Assembly: GCA_900762015.1 (NCBI GenBank)
Contig: CAAFEX010000114.1
Coordinates: 1-57,066 of the forward strand
Reading direction: 5' to 3'
Source of the DNA: an uncultured Collinsella sp.
Lineage (GTDB): Bacteria > Actinomycetota > Coriobacteriia > Coriobacteriales > Coriobacteriaceae
DNA: 57,066 nt
Shown: in pieces, positions 1-8,466 of the stretch
How positions within the stretch are numbered: the stretch's first letter is position 1
How the letters are laid out: every line of letters begins with the position of its first letter
The notes under the pieces: model-generated
Seen by the model: the letters and a program-made list of their open reading frames with translations, nothing else
Databases searched by the model: none
What the model was told of the DNA's origin: nothing
Position numbers and translations under genes: made by a program

Positions 1-2
1 CT

Positions 3-2057
3 ATGCAACAGGTCTTCACCATCGCCGGTTCCGAGCTCTCCAACTGGAAGGATGACGTCTACTACCGCGGCGTCGACTTTAAGTTCGTCGATGTCCCCGA
101 AGGCGCATCCGTTGTCGTGAACGTAACGGGAGATGATCCTATCGAGTTCCACAACGGCTGGCGCTTTTGGTGGGGCGATATAGAAATATCTCGCGGTTAC
201 GAGAAACAGTACGCCAATCAACCCCTTGACGCGAAATACTCGCTGGCCTCCCAGTCCATCATGTGGAACTTCGTCGAAACCAAGAGCCTCACCATCCGTG
301 GTGGCATTGCGGGCGAGGGCAGAAGCGACTGGGGCTATGGCGGCGATGCAACCAATGCCAAGTGGACCGACGATGACCCTGCCGCTGCTATGCTTGGATC
401 GATTCTCGTTCCCAATGGAAGCTTCGATGACCATGTGACCACCAGCGGTCGTGTGTACGTGGGCGTCGATTTCTCAATGAACAGCCCGAAGGTTGCCGCA
501 AAATTTGGTGAGGGAAATTCAGCTTCCGTCATCGATATGGATCAGGAGCGTCACAACTTCCCGTGGTCCGGTACCTACACGCCCGATGGCTCCGCCGTTG
601 CGTGGAGCAAGGTTGATGCAGCGGACGGCACCAAGCGGCTCGCGGGTTCCGAGTGGGCCATCTACGCGACCGAGAACGATGCGCGGAACAATGAGAACCG
701 TATCGTCTCCATTGTGGATAACGGCACGAATGACTCCGATCCTACCGTTGGTACCATTCAGTTCAACTATTTGAATCAGAAGGCCAACATTGGCGATTCC
801 AACGATAAAGACTACTTCAAGTACTACATTCGCGAGGTCAAGGCGCCGGCTGGTTACCAGAAGTCCGAGACCATCTACTACGCAACCATGAACGACACCG
901 GCGAGACGGTCAACTATATCCAGGGCTATGTGGATACGGACGGAACGGAGCATCCGTTCGACTCTTCCAACCCCACGGGTGCCATCACCAACGCCAAGGT
1001 CACCGGTACGGTGTCTTGGACCAAGGTTGAGGACGGAGATGAGAAGCACGATCCGTTGCCTGGTTCCGAGTGGAAGCTTGCGAAACTGGGTGCCGATGGC
1101 TCGACCGAGGTGAAGTCCTGGACCGTGAGCGACCAGTCGAAGTCGAGCGACACCACGTGGGCCAATGCCGACGCCACGGGTACGGGCGGTAAGTTCAAGC
1201 TCGAGGGCCTGCTGCCTGGTACGTACAAGCTTGTTGAGACCCAGGCTCCGTTTGGCTACGAACTGAACAAGAACACCTCCTACGAGTTCACGGTGAACAG
1301 CACGAACGGTTCGATTAAGTGGACCGAGGGAAAGAGCCTGAAGATTGACGGGAGCAACGTCTACATCTCCGACACTCTCACCACCACGTCCGTGGAGATC
1401 CCAGTGACCAAATCTGTTCGCAATACGGACTGGCCGAAAGATGCCAAGGGTTATATCCCGTTCAACTTCGAGATCACGGCGGCGGCGTCCAACCCTGCGG
1501 CTCCGATGCCTGACGAAACGACCATTCACGTTGCGCCTACGGACGAGTCTAAGGTCAACGACATCGTGGCATCCTTTGGCGATATCACGTTCTCCAAAGA
1601 GCACCTCGCCACCATCGACACTTCGAACCCGACGGGGGAGAAGACCTATACCTACACGGTGAAGGAGGTCGAGCCTACCACCGATGCCATCGATAAGCTC
1701 CGCTACTCCAAGGCCGAGTACCAGGTGGCCGTCACGGTGAGGGCCGTCATGGGTAAGACCACTGGCAAGTACTCCGGCCTCACCACCTCCACCACGGTCA
1801 CGCAGGTGAAGGACGACATGGGCAATACCGTGAGTAACACCATCGGCGAGGACGTCGCGCCCGACGCCATTCCCGCCTCCACCTTCACCAACGTGAAAGT
1901 CCTCACGGACCTCCCGCTCACCGGCGCGGGATGGACCGAGAACTCCATGCTCCTCGTGGGCGCCGGTCTCATGCTTCTGAGCGGCATCGCTGCGGGAGCG
2001 TATTGGTTCGCTACAAAGCGCCGCCAGGACGACCCGTCCGATGGCGCTGGTAGATAG
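3..2057 (+). CDS. LPXTG surface protein, probable pilus tip/minor pilin (5' truncated)
   Basis: The frame is open to the left edge and no ribosome binding site precedes the first ATG, so the true N-terminus and signal peptide probably lie outside the window. Residues about 1-190 resemble a choice-of-anchor A adhesin domain (MLGSILVPNGSF near residue 130). Two SpaA-like prealbumin domains follow (about 198-325, starting VAWSKVDA, and 336-455, starting VSWTKVED); each ends in an E-box-like ETQAPFGY or EVKAPAGY segment. Residues about 466-630 look like a streptococcal-type pilin isopeptide-linker domain. The C-terminus has LPLTG (637-641), a hydrophobic helix and a basic tail, the classic sortase sorting signal. 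The major pilin and a class C sortase lie immediately downstream, so a role as tip adhesin or minor pilin on the cell surface is likely. The ligand is unknown. Confidence 0.85.
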   Translation: MQQVFTIAGSELSNWKDDVYYRGVDFKFVDVPEGASVVVNVTGDDPIEFHNGWRFWWGDIEISRGYEKQYANQPLDAKYSLASQSIMWNFVETKSLTIRGGIAGEGRSDWGYGGDATNAKWTDDDPAAAMLGSILVPNGSFDDHVTTSGRVYVGVDFSMNSPKVAAKFGEGNSASVIDMDQERHNFPWSGTYTPDGSAVAWSKVDAADGTKRLAGSEWAIYATENDARNNENRIVSIVDNGTNDSDPTVGTIQFNYLNQKANIGDSNDKDYFKYYIREVKAPAGYQKSETIYYATMNDTGETVNYIQGYVDTDGTEHPFDSSNPTGAITNAKVTGTVSWTKVEDGDEKHDPLPGSEWKLAKLGADGSTEVKSWTVSDQSKSSDTTWANADATGTGGKFKLEGLLPGTYKLVETQAPFGYELNKNTSYEFTVNSTNGSIKWTEGKSLKIDGSNVYISDTLTTTSVEIPVTKSVRNTDWPKDAKGYIPFNFEITAAASNPAAPMPDETTIHVAPTDESKVNDIVASFGDITFSKEHLATIDTSNPTGEKTYTYTVKEVEPTTDAIDKLRYSKAEYQVAVTVRAVMGKTTGKYSGLTTSTTVTQVKDDMGNTVSNTIGEDVAPDAIPASTFTNVKVLTDLPLTGAGWTENSMLLVGAGLMLLSGIAAGAYWFATKRRQDDPSDGAGR

Positions 2058-2096
2058 ATGTTTATGAATGTCGGGCTCATTTCTGAAAGGGGAATC

Positions 2097-3887
2097 ATGA
2101 ACCGATTCGTACAAAAGCTGATCGCCGGCGCCGCCGCCGTGGCGATCGCCGTAACCGGCCTGTTGGGTGGCGCGCCCACGGCCAAGGCTGCGGATCCTGC
2201 ACAGGGAACCATCAAGATTACGAACGCTGAGAACGATAACGTTGAGCACACGCTCTCCGGCTGGAAGCTCGCTTCGCTGAAGAACGTTGACAAGGATGCC
2301 AACAATAACCTCACGTTCCTCATCGATACCAACAATGATCTAGTGACCGTTATCGAGAATTCGATGACGCCTGCGCAGAAGACTGCCTACATGGCTGATG
2401 CAAACTACTACACCAAGGGCAGTACCGAGAACAACCCTATCGGCTACTTGGTTGCCAACGACTTTAAGGGGCTGAAAGAGGGGGACTATCCGTGGGGTGG
2501 CGATTCGAAGGGCAGCGATTCGTCTGATCTGCGCATCTTTGCGACCAACCTTTCGAAGGAGCTTGCTAAGAAAGGTGCCCCCACGGCTTCCCCGACTCAG
2601 TTTAAGAGTGCAAAGAATGGCCATGATAACACCTGCGAACAGGGCCTTTGGTTCCTGAAGGACACCTCTACTGGTCCGACGACGCAGTCCATCCCCATAA
2701 TCGTAGCCACCAAGCTCGATGGCTACGACCAGACTTCGACCTGGGGCCAGGTTGTCCTGAAGATGAACATGCCGACCGTTGACAAGAAGATTATCGAGTC
2801 TGTCAGTGGTACTGCTACTGGCAGCACCAAGGCTGACGCCCGTATCGGTGGTGTTGTGAAGTACGAGCTCAAATCCGTTATCCCGAGCTACACCGGCTAC
2901 GAGACGACCACCCCACCCCGTGTGTTCAAACTTATCGATACCGCTTCGAAGGGTCTGACGGTTGACACGAGCTCTGTGAAGTCCGTTAAACTCACCAAGG
3001 GCGCTACTACTGTTACCTTGACCGATAAAGACTATACCGTTTCTTCTGACTCCTACTCCCTTGCCGAGAGTCAGGAAGGCTACAACGCCGAGTATGCTGG
3101 CGGTAAGGTGACCACCATCGACCTGGCTAAATACGTTAACAAGGCAGCTGGCTCTACCTCCTTTAGCAACGGCATTCTTGAGGGCGCAACTGTGACCGTC
3201 GAGTTTGAGGCTACTGTCAACAGCAGCGCCGTCAAGGCTGGCGTTGGCAACCCCAACTCTGTAGAGCTCGAGTACTCCCGTACGCCCGAAAACGTGTCCA
3301 CCAAGATTCCTGGTCCCGAGGTTCGCGTGTATACCTACGAGTTCGGTATCCTGAAGACCGACATGGCCGGCAACGCCATCCAGTCTAGCAAAGATCTCAA
3401 GGGCGCCCAGTTTGTCATCGCCCGTGTGAACGGCGGGTCTGCCGAGACCTTCATGGCCAAGGATGCCACTTCCGGCGCTTGGTCTGACCTGGCTGCAAAG
3501 CCGGCTGTTGACGCTACCACCGGCGTGTTCACCACCGATGCTAACGGCAAGATCGCCATGTCTGGTCTCCCTGCTGGTGAGTACCACGTCTACGAGATCA
3601 AAGCCCCGACCGGGTACACCAACATCGGCCTCCCCGACTTCAAGTTCACTATCAGCGCTACCTTCTCTGGGACGCCTGAGTCGGCAACCGTGTCTTACAC
3701 CAAGGATACCGGCGATGAGCGTATCTCCGTTGGGGCCAATGATGGCAAGGCTACGGTCAAGAACGCCAAGAACCTCACCGAGCTGCCTATGACCGGTGAC
3801 TTGGGCATCAAGGTTTTCATCACCGTGGGCGTGCTGCTCATGGCTGCTGGCGCCGCTTTCGCCCTGAGTGCACGTATGCGCGCTTAA
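2097..3887 (+). CDS. Major pilin (backbone) with LPMTG sorting signal
   Basis: A 596-residue secreted pilin. I chose the ATG at 2097, not an in-frame ATG 39 bases upstream, because GAAAGGGG precedes it and it begins a clean signal peptide (MNRFVQKL, hydrophobic core, predicted cut after TAKA). The middle resembles the fimbrial isopeptide-formation D2-type domain. The segment NMPTVDKKI after VVLK probably supplies the pilin-motif lysine used for polymerisation. Near the C-terminus YHVYEIKAPTGY is a typical E-box, followed by LPMTG at about residues 563-567, a membrane helix and a short basic tail. It sits 39 bases after the adhesin stop and ahead of a class C sortase, the standard order of a sortase-assembled pilus operon. 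Polymerisation into a shaft is inferred from family knowledge. Confidence 0.88.
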   Translation: MNRFVQKLIAGAAAVAIAVTGLLGGAPTAKAADPAQGTIKITNAENDNVEHTLSGWKLASLKNVDKDANNNLTFLIDTNNDLVTVIENSMTPAQKTAYMADANYYTKGSTENNPIGYLVANDFKGLKEGDYPWGGDSKGSDSSDLRIFATNLSKELAKKGAPTASPTQFKSAKNGHDNTCEQGLWFLKDTSTGPTTQSIPIIVATKLDGYDQTSTWGQVVLKMNMPTVDKKIIESVSGTATGSTKADARIGGVVKYELKSVIPSYTGYETTTPPRVFKLIDTASKGLTVDTSSVKSVKLTKGATTVTLTDKDYTVSSDSYSLAESQEGYNAEYAGGKVTTIDLAKYVNKAAGSTSFSNGILEGATVTVEFEATVNSSAVKAGVGNPNSVELEYSRTPENVSTKIPGPEVRVYTYEFGILKTDMAGNAIQSSKDLKGAQFVIARVNGGSAETFMAKDATSGAWSDLAAKPAVDATTGVFTTDANGKIAMSGLPAGEYHVYEIKAPTGYTNIGLPDFKFTISATFSGTPESATVSYTKDTGDERISVGANDGKATVKNAKNLTELPMTGDLGIKVFITVGVLLMAAGAAFALSARMRA

Positions 3888-4051
3888 TTCCCTAGCTTGA
3901 TGACGCGGCGAGCGCGCGATCGTCGTCTCCTATCAGCGCCTGCGCGCCGCGTTCTCACATTCCCTTTCGCCGCACCCCGTCGCGCTTGGACCCGCGGCGG
4001 GGTCGGTGCTTTAACCGTGCCCTCGCACCCATACCCCCGGAGGTGAACCAC

Positions 4052-5191
4052 ATGGAGGCAATCAAGCCCGTATCGACGATGCGCACGCCGAGCGGCGGTT
4101 CGAACCCGGCTTTCCCCAGCCGGCGTAAACCGCCCCTCGTCCTGCGCCTGCTTTCCCTTCTGTGCTTTGCTGCCGGCTTTGTTATCGTGGCCACGCCCCT
4201 CGTCCTGCGCGCCATGTCCCAGGCCGAGCAGACTGCCGCAGTTACCGCGGCCCAAAACACCGTGGATGGCTGGCCCTATCCGCAGGCGGAGGAGGCCCTC
4301 GCGGCCGCACGCGCCTACAACGAGCAGTTGGCCGCCGGCGGTCAGGACGTCATCGGCGAGGTCGTGGACCCGTTTGGTAGCACCTCCGGCGCCTCCACCG
4401 CAACAGGTGCCAAGGACTCCATCGCCTCGCAAGACACCACGTACCAGGGCCTGCTCGACGCGGGTTCGGGCCTTATGTGCTCGGTGCGTATTCCCAAGAT
4501 CGACGTGAACCTGCCCGTGTACCATGGCACCTCCAACGAGGTGCTCGCCGCGGGCGCCGGCCACCTGTACGGAACGTCGCTGCCCGTGGGCGGCGAGAGT
4601 ACGCATGCCGTGCTCACCGGTCACCGTGGCGTGCCGGGCTCGCTCCTGTTCACGCGCTTGGATGAGCTGCGGGTGGGCGACTCGTTCTACATCGAGGTGA
4701 TGGGCGAAGAACTGGGCTACAAGATCGACCGCATAGACGTGATCGAGCCCGACGACGACTCCAAGTTGCGCGTGACCGCCGGCGAGGACCGCGTGACGCT
4801 CATGACCTGCACGCCCTACGGCGTGAACTCGCACCGCCTGCTCGTCTCAGGCGTGCGCGCGGATATTCCCGACGAGGTGCCCGTGCCCGAGGACGCGCAG
4901 GGCATCAACACCACCGCGGTGGCCCTGGGCGTTCTGGGCGCGCTGCTGGCGATCGTTGTGGGTCTCGTTGTGGCCGGGCACGTGCGCAAGAAGCGGCGCG
5001 CTGCGCAGCGTGCGGCCGTTGCCGCCGCGGTGACGTTGGACGCCGACGCAGCTTGTGGCGATGGCGGAAACGGGTGGACCGTGGGAGCCTCCAGGCCTGC
5101 GGCCCCCTCCGCCTCATCTGCTTCAGCCTCCTCGGCTTTCCCCAATTCCGATGCCAATTCTCCTAAGTATCGCGGGCGACACCTGCGCTAG
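4052..5191 (+). CDS. srtC: Class C (pilin-polymerising) sortase
   Basis: A 379-residue sortase that should link pilin subunits by cutting LPXTG and forming isopeptide bonds. The ATG at 4052 follows CCCGGAGGTGAACCAC; an upstream in-frame ATG lacks such a site. A cytoplasmic tail and a membrane helix (about 29-53) come first. DPF at 106-108 is the aromatic lid motif of class C enzymes. Catalytic residues are visible: His191 in LTGHRG, Cys253 in TLMTCTPYGVNSHR, and Arg262. A second membrane helix (about 280-300) and a basic tail follow, as usual for pilus sortases. It is the third gene of the pilus operon, 164 bases after the major pilin, and should be specific for the two proteins upstream. Confidence 0.92.
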   Translation: MEAIKPVSTMRTPSGGSNPAFPSRRKPPLVLRLLSLLCFAAGFVIVATPLVLRAMSQAEQTAAVTAAQNTVDGWPYPQAEEALAAARAYNEQLAAGGQDVIGEVVDPFGSTSGASTATGAKDSIASQDTTYQGLLDAGSGLMCSVRIPKIDVNLPVYHGTSNEVLAAGAGHLYGTSLPVGGESTHAVLTGHRGVPGSLLFTRLDELRVGDSFYIEVMGEELGYKIDRIDVIEPDDDSKLRVTAGEDRVTLMTCTPYGVNSHRLLVSGVRADIPDEVPVPEDAQGINTTAVALGVLGALLAIVVGLVVAGHVRKKRRAAQRAAVAAAVTLDADAACGDGGNGWTVGASRPAAPSASSASASSAFPNSDANSPKYRGRHLR

Positions 5192-5221
5192 CGCCCGCGT
5201 TGGTGCTCAATATCGCTCGAA

Positions 5222-5555
5222 GTGTAACGCCTTCGCACGCTTCCTGGTCATTTGCCAGAACCGCGGCGCGATCCCGAACATGCCGTACGACGCGATGGTG
5301 GAGCTGCCCGCCTACATCGGCAAGAACGGCCCCGAGGTCATCTCGTGCGACAACATCCCGCTGTTCCAGCAGGGCCTCATGATGCAGCAGCTCAACTCCG
5401 AGAAGCTCGTGGTCGAGGCGTGCATCGAGGGTTCGTACGAGAAGGCGCTCAAGGCGTTCACGCTCAACAAGACGGTCCCGTCCATGAAGGTGGCCAAGGA
5501 GGTTCTTGACGAGATGATCGAGGCCAACAAGGGCTTCTGGCCTGAGCTTAAGTAA
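5222..5555 (+). pseudogene. C-terminal remnant of a GH4 family 6-phospho-glycosidase
   Basis: About 110 codons read like the C-terminal end of glycoside hydrolase family 4 enzymes (NAD- and Mn-dependent 6-phospho-alpha-glucosidases of the GlvA/MalH kind): NRGAIPNMPYDAMVE, LPAYIGKNGPE, then LFQQGLMMQQ and ending ANKGFWPEL. The start, NAD-binding and catalytic portions are missing, and the frame runs backwards into the sortase gene, so any long open frame here is an artefact. The fragment begins within about 30 bases of the sortase stop, which suggests the pilus genes replaced or were inserted into a phospho-glucosidase gene. A strong terminator follows. The exact left boundary is uncertain. 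Confidence 0.75.
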
Positions 5556-5610
5556 CGAGGCCTTCGGCGGCCCGACTGCGAACGGTTCGCAGCGGCCCCT
5601 GAGGTCCATA

Positions 5611-5670
5611 GGCTCCCCCTGGGGTTCATCCAGGGGGAGCCTCTCAGAAGCGCCCCGAGGGGCGCTTTTT
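5611..5670 (+). terminator. Double hairpin terminator
   Basis: Two stems in series: GGCTCCCCCTGG (5611-5622) pairs with 5630-5641, then AAGCGCCCC (5648-5656) pairs with 5659-5667 and runs into a T tract. The second is a good intrinsic terminator for the pilus operon and the GH4 remnant. Confidence 0.85.
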
Positions 5671-5802
5671 GTGTATATGGAGGCAAAAGGGATATGCAGT
5701 CTTCATATACGGCCTCCTTTTAGGAGGGTCGATTTCTCCGGTTGATTTCTGATCTCAGCTGAACACATTGAGCGGATAGGCCGTTCCCGCAGTTAGCCGA
5801 AA

Positions 5803-5832
5803 GCCCCCGGGGTCCCTCCCGGGCCCCGGGGC
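5803..5832. repeat. GC-rich hairpin in the gap between remnants
   Basis: CCCCGGGG on both sides of a short CCC/GGG inner pair gives a compact stem in the otherwise gene-free stretch 5671-5905. It has no T tract, so I do not call it a terminator. The stretch may be scar sequence between two broken genes. Confidence 0.4.
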
Positions 5833-5905
5833 GGCATTTTCCCAGTTGAAGGAACGGTGGAGATGTGTTTCGGTGGGTCCGGTGGCCATGCTCCACTCTC
5901 CGCCC

Positions 5906-6373
5906 GGCACCTTTTCCAAGGGAACCGACGAGGGCGCCGGCGCCCAGTATGTCTAAGAGAACGGTTCTTTGGGCAATACTGCTTATGATTTTACGACTGA
6001 TGATAAGGGCGAAATCAGCGTCAAGGGCCTCGATGCTGGCGCTTACACGGTCGAGGAGACCCATACGCTCCCTGGCTATAACACCGTGCCCAAATTCACG
6101 TTCACCATTACTGCCACGGGTCTTAATCAGAACGAGGGCGAGAATACGTTGACGGTGACCACATCCACGAAAGGCTCTGGTCTCGTCACCAATTCCTCTT
6201 CTGGTGACGGCACTGTTACCCTTACCGTCAAGAACAAGAAGGGCTCCGGCCTCCCGCTCACCGGTCTTAACGGCGTGACCTTCACGTGGATCGCTGGTGG
6301 CGCGGTGCTGTGCATCGGCGTGGCGCACCTCATCCGCAGCCGTAAGCAGGCCGAGGAGTCCGAGCAGGAGTAG
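5906..6373 (+). pseudogene. Remnant of an LPXTG pilin with an in-frame stop
   Basis: Reading in one frame from about 5906 gives TFSKGTDEGAGAQYV, then a TAA at 5954-5956, then ENGSLGNTAYDFTTDD and a continuous pilin C-terminus. Recognisable parts are the E-box-like AYTVEETHTLPGY, LPLTG, a membrane helix (VTFTWIAGGAVL) and a basic/acidic tail. The N-terminal domains and signal peptide are missing. A TTG at 5969 could in theory start a 134-residue product, but it has no signal peptide and could not be exported. I read it as the decayed end of a second pilin gene belonging to the same surface locus. Confidence 0.75.
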
Positions 6374-6474
6374 CGCTCACTCACCCATCCCTTTGGCAGG
6401 TGGGATGTAATGGCCATGAGACTTGCGGACACTTTTCTCGTCCATCTACGTTCTTGCTTTGCCATTCTCTTTTC

Positions 6475-6512
6475 GGGGCAGACTCTGCACTGGAGTTTGC
6501 CCCGTTCTTTTT
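6475..6512 (+). terminator. Intrinsic terminator after the pilin remnant
   Basis: GGGGCAGACTC (6475-6485) pairs with GAGTTTGCCCC (6493-6503) through one G-T wobble, loop of 7, followed by GTTCTTTTT. Confidence 0.8.
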
Positions 6513-6545
6513 GGACAACGCAGGCAGCCTCCATCGTCCGATGCG

Positions 6546-6653
6546 GGCTCGTTCGTCATCGCGTTTCTTGACTCGTATGAGGTTCGGTTTAAGGTCCGTA
6601 GGCGCACGCGCGGTGCGGACGGTTCTCGGCGTTTGCGCCGCAAGCGCAAATAA
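6546..6653 (+). pseudogene. Truncated copy of the small basic membrane protein
   Basis: In frame this reads FVIAFLDSYEVRFKVRRR, followed by a basic tail ending RRLRRKRK. It matches the C-terminal two thirds of the 50-residue protein at 6985-7137 with few changes. The N-terminal 15 or so residues, the start codon and the ribosome binding site of that gene are absent here; the match begins abruptly near 6546-6551. It is the coding part of the left copy of the duplicated segment. Confidence 0.65.
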
Positions 6654-6816
6654 AAACGGCCGGGGTTGCAGCCCGGCCGTTTAACACGTTAGAAAACTAG
6701 GCTGCCCGCGCTCCTTAACACTTACGCGGGATGCGTCGTTTCCTGTAGCTATTGTATCCCGAATCGCCCCAGCGATCTGGGATAATTTGAAAACGCAAAT
6801 ACGGGTCTCTACCTGA
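6550..6816. repeat. Left copy of a duplicated ~270-base segment
   Basis: Matches 7031-7302 (offset 481-486 bases) across the small-protein tail, its terminator hairpin, a conserved block around 6728-6770 (GGGATGCGTCGTTTCCTGTA) and a CAAATACGGG end block. Differences are scattered, so the duplication is old. Confidence 0.8.
6655..6681 (+). terminator. Hairpin after the truncated small protein
   Basis: AACGGCCGGG (6655-6664), loop of 7, CCCGGCCGTT (6672-6681). It starts immediately after the TAA. The T run is short. The equivalent hairpin in the right copy has a different but equally complementary stem. Confidence 0.65.
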
Positions 6817-6984
6817 CCGGGCAATGCCGCCAGGCTCCGCTGCTCAAAGGATCGTGTGTGTAACCATCGAACAAATGTTTGCAAATATTGCGTTTACCAG
6901 CTGTAAGTGCGTGCGCTCGCGGTAAAATACCCTTGCGACGCATCCCGTGCGCGGGCGGCCGACGACTCGATCGGAGGTCCCCAA

Positions 6985-7137
6985 ATGCTGAAATTCCTTA
7001 ACGCGCTCGCTGCCCTCGCGGCGGTGGGCACGTTCGTCATCGCGTTTTTTGACTCGTATGAGGTTCGGTTTAAGGTCCGTAGGCGCTCGCGCGGTGCGGA
7101 CGGTAGAAGGCATTTGCGCCGCAACAAGCGCAAATAA
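6985..7137 (+). CDS. 50-residue basic single-span membrane protein, unknown
   Basis: I do not recognise the family. The ATG at 6985 has TCGGAGGTCCCCAA in front, a good ribosome binding site; a longer frame upstream has none. Residues about 1-24 (MLKFLNALAALAAVGTFVIA) form one hydrophobic helix. The rest is strongly basic, with FKVRRRSRGADGRRHLRRNK giving an Arg/Lys-rich tail that would stay in the cytoplasm and could touch nucleic acid or lipid head groups. It is followed directly by a hairpin, so it is a single-gene transcript. A truncated copy lies 430 bases upstream. It might be a leftover of a mobile element or a small regulatory membrane peptide; the sequence alone does not decide. Confidence 0.6.
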   Translation: MLKFLNALAALAAVGTFVIAFFDSYEVRFKVRRRSRGADGRRHLRRNKRK

Positions 7138-7302
7138 GAATGCCCGGGGTTAGAGGCCCGGGCATTTAACTAAAGCTGAAAACTAGGCCGCCCGCGCTCT
7201 CAATCATTTACGCGGGATGCGTCGTTTCCTGTAGCTATTGTATCCCGAATCGCTTCGCCGATTCGGGACATTTTGAAAACTCAAATACGGGCCTATGCCT
7301 GA
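7031..7302. repeat. Right copy of the duplicated segment
   Basis: Intact partner of 6550-6816. Within it TCCCGAATCG and CGATTCGGGA (about 7242-7267) form a perfect 10-bp stem; in the left copy the same stem carries mismatches. Confidence 0.8.
7139..7166 (+). terminator. Hairpin after the small membrane protein
   Basis: AATGCCCGGG (7139-7148), loop of 8, CCCGGGCATT (7157-7166). The T run is weak. Stem bases differ from the left copy at both paired positions. Confidence 0.65.
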
Positions 7303-7367
7303 TAGACATCTTGTTATTTCCGATAATTATGTATAATTCCAATATAAACTGGAACTAAGCGAAAAAG

Positions 7368-8336
7368 ATGGAAATGAACGAAGCGCTTACCTACTTACAA
7401 GAAGCACTAGGCCTCTCCGCCAAGGCTAAAACTTGGCCTGGATCCGCACACTTGCCGCTGCATCTGCGGTCGATTGAGGTCCGCGCCGTTGACGCAAACG
7501 GTTTTTCTTTTTTGCTTGCAAGTTTGCCTACTGGCGTCGGGCTTCCCGAGGCTAAGAGAGTCTATAGCCAGCTAGCCTTGCGTGCGGAGGTTCCTGTCGT
7601 CGTTTCGTTTCCTGATGCCGATGCGCGCCAACGCAAGGCATTGGTCGCACAAGGAATCCCCTTTGTTTGCCCCGGTAGACAGGCTTTTCTACCATTTATG
7701 GGTGCGGCCTGCACGGAGAGGAGCGGCACTCGATTTCATAGTCGCGCGACCAAGATGCCATCCAACGCGCAGGCTGCCGCAATCTGGGGAGCAGAGCAGG
7801 AGTCATATCATTCCGATGACCTTTGTCGTGCGCTTGGGATTTCGGCAAGCCGCGCGAGTGAGGCCATAACCGAGCTTGTAGACAGGGGGCTCGCAAGGCG
7901 CGAACGGCGCGAGCGGCGTGTCATTGTGTTTCCCGTTGCCGCGGATCTTCTGCTCAGTGAGCACATGGCAGAGCTCTCCTCGCCTGTCTCGAAGGTCTTT
8001 TTTGCAAGGAAGGCGCCGCAGATCGACCGCCTTGCTGACGCTGGGGAGACGGCGCTCGCTAAGCGTTCGATGCTCGCTGCGCCGGGCGTGGAGCAAAAGG
8101 CTGTCTTAAGAAGTGCATGGCGTGAGCTGTGTGACCTTGAAGTCGCAGATGGGGAACTGCCGGATAACGAAACGGCGATGATCCAAGTGTGGCGCTATGC
8201 GCCTGTGTTTGCCGACTCCTCCCGTATCGACGACATTTCACTTGCGCTATCTTTGGCGGCAAGCGACGATGAGCGAATTCAGCTTGAACTCGATCGCATG
8301 TTTGGAAAGGAATATCCATGGCAGGAAGCGCTGTAG
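7368..8336 (+). CDS. Winged-helix protein, possible type IV antitoxin-like regulator
   Basis: A 322-residue soluble protein. Residues about 130-195 look like a MarR-type winged helix: DLCRALGISASRASEAITEL is a helix-turn-helix, followed by VDRGLARRERRERRVIVFPV as the wing. The N-terminal 120 residues and C-terminal 120 residues are not recognised. AT-rich DNA just upstream (about 7316-7350) and less GC-biased codons than the neighbours suggest transfer. In this kind of context such proteins can be the antitoxin half of an AbiE-like nucleotidyltransferase pair. In support, an ATG at 8318 overlaps the end of this gene in another frame behind GGAAAGG, but that frame stops after 14 codons. The partner gene appears to be lost. 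Role as a DNA-binding regulator is likely; the toxin-antitoxin reading is a guess. Confidence 0.6.
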   Translation: MEMNEALTYLQEALGLSAKAKTWPGSAHLPLHLRSIEVRAVDANGFSFLLASLPTGVGLPEAKRVYSQLALRAEVPVVVSFPDADARQRKALVAQGIPFVCPGRQAFLPFMGAACTERSGTRFHSRATKMPSNAQAAAIWGAEQESYHSDDLCRALGISASRASEAITELVDRGLARRERRERRVIVFPVAADLLLSEHMAELSSPVSKVFFARKAPQIDRLADAGETALAKRSMLAAPGVEQKAVLRSAWRELCDLEVADGELPDNETAMIQVWRYAPVFADSSRIDDISLALSLAASDDERIQLELDRMFGKEYPWQEAL

Positions 8337-8466
8337 AAGGTCTCCAAGAATTCGGACCGTAGACGGTGTTTCGGTTCTGACCCCATTGTTCGAGTGGTGG
8401 CACGCGAGGCTCGCTAATCGGCTATTATTTGTTTAGACAACCTGAGCTTTAGGGGAGTGACCGGCG

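Noticed and set aside
519..2249. Long minus-strand open frame opposite the adhesin
   Set aside because: Shadow of the LPXTG protein; no ribosome binding site or recognisable domain.
5055..5555. Open frame apparently starting inside the sortase gene and running through the GH4 fragment
   Set aside because: Its N-terminal part is the sortase in another frame; only the part after about 5222 has homology.
5969..6373. Intact 134-residue surface protein from TTG
   Set aside because: No signal peptide or ribosome binding site, and pilin homology continues upstream past a stop codon.
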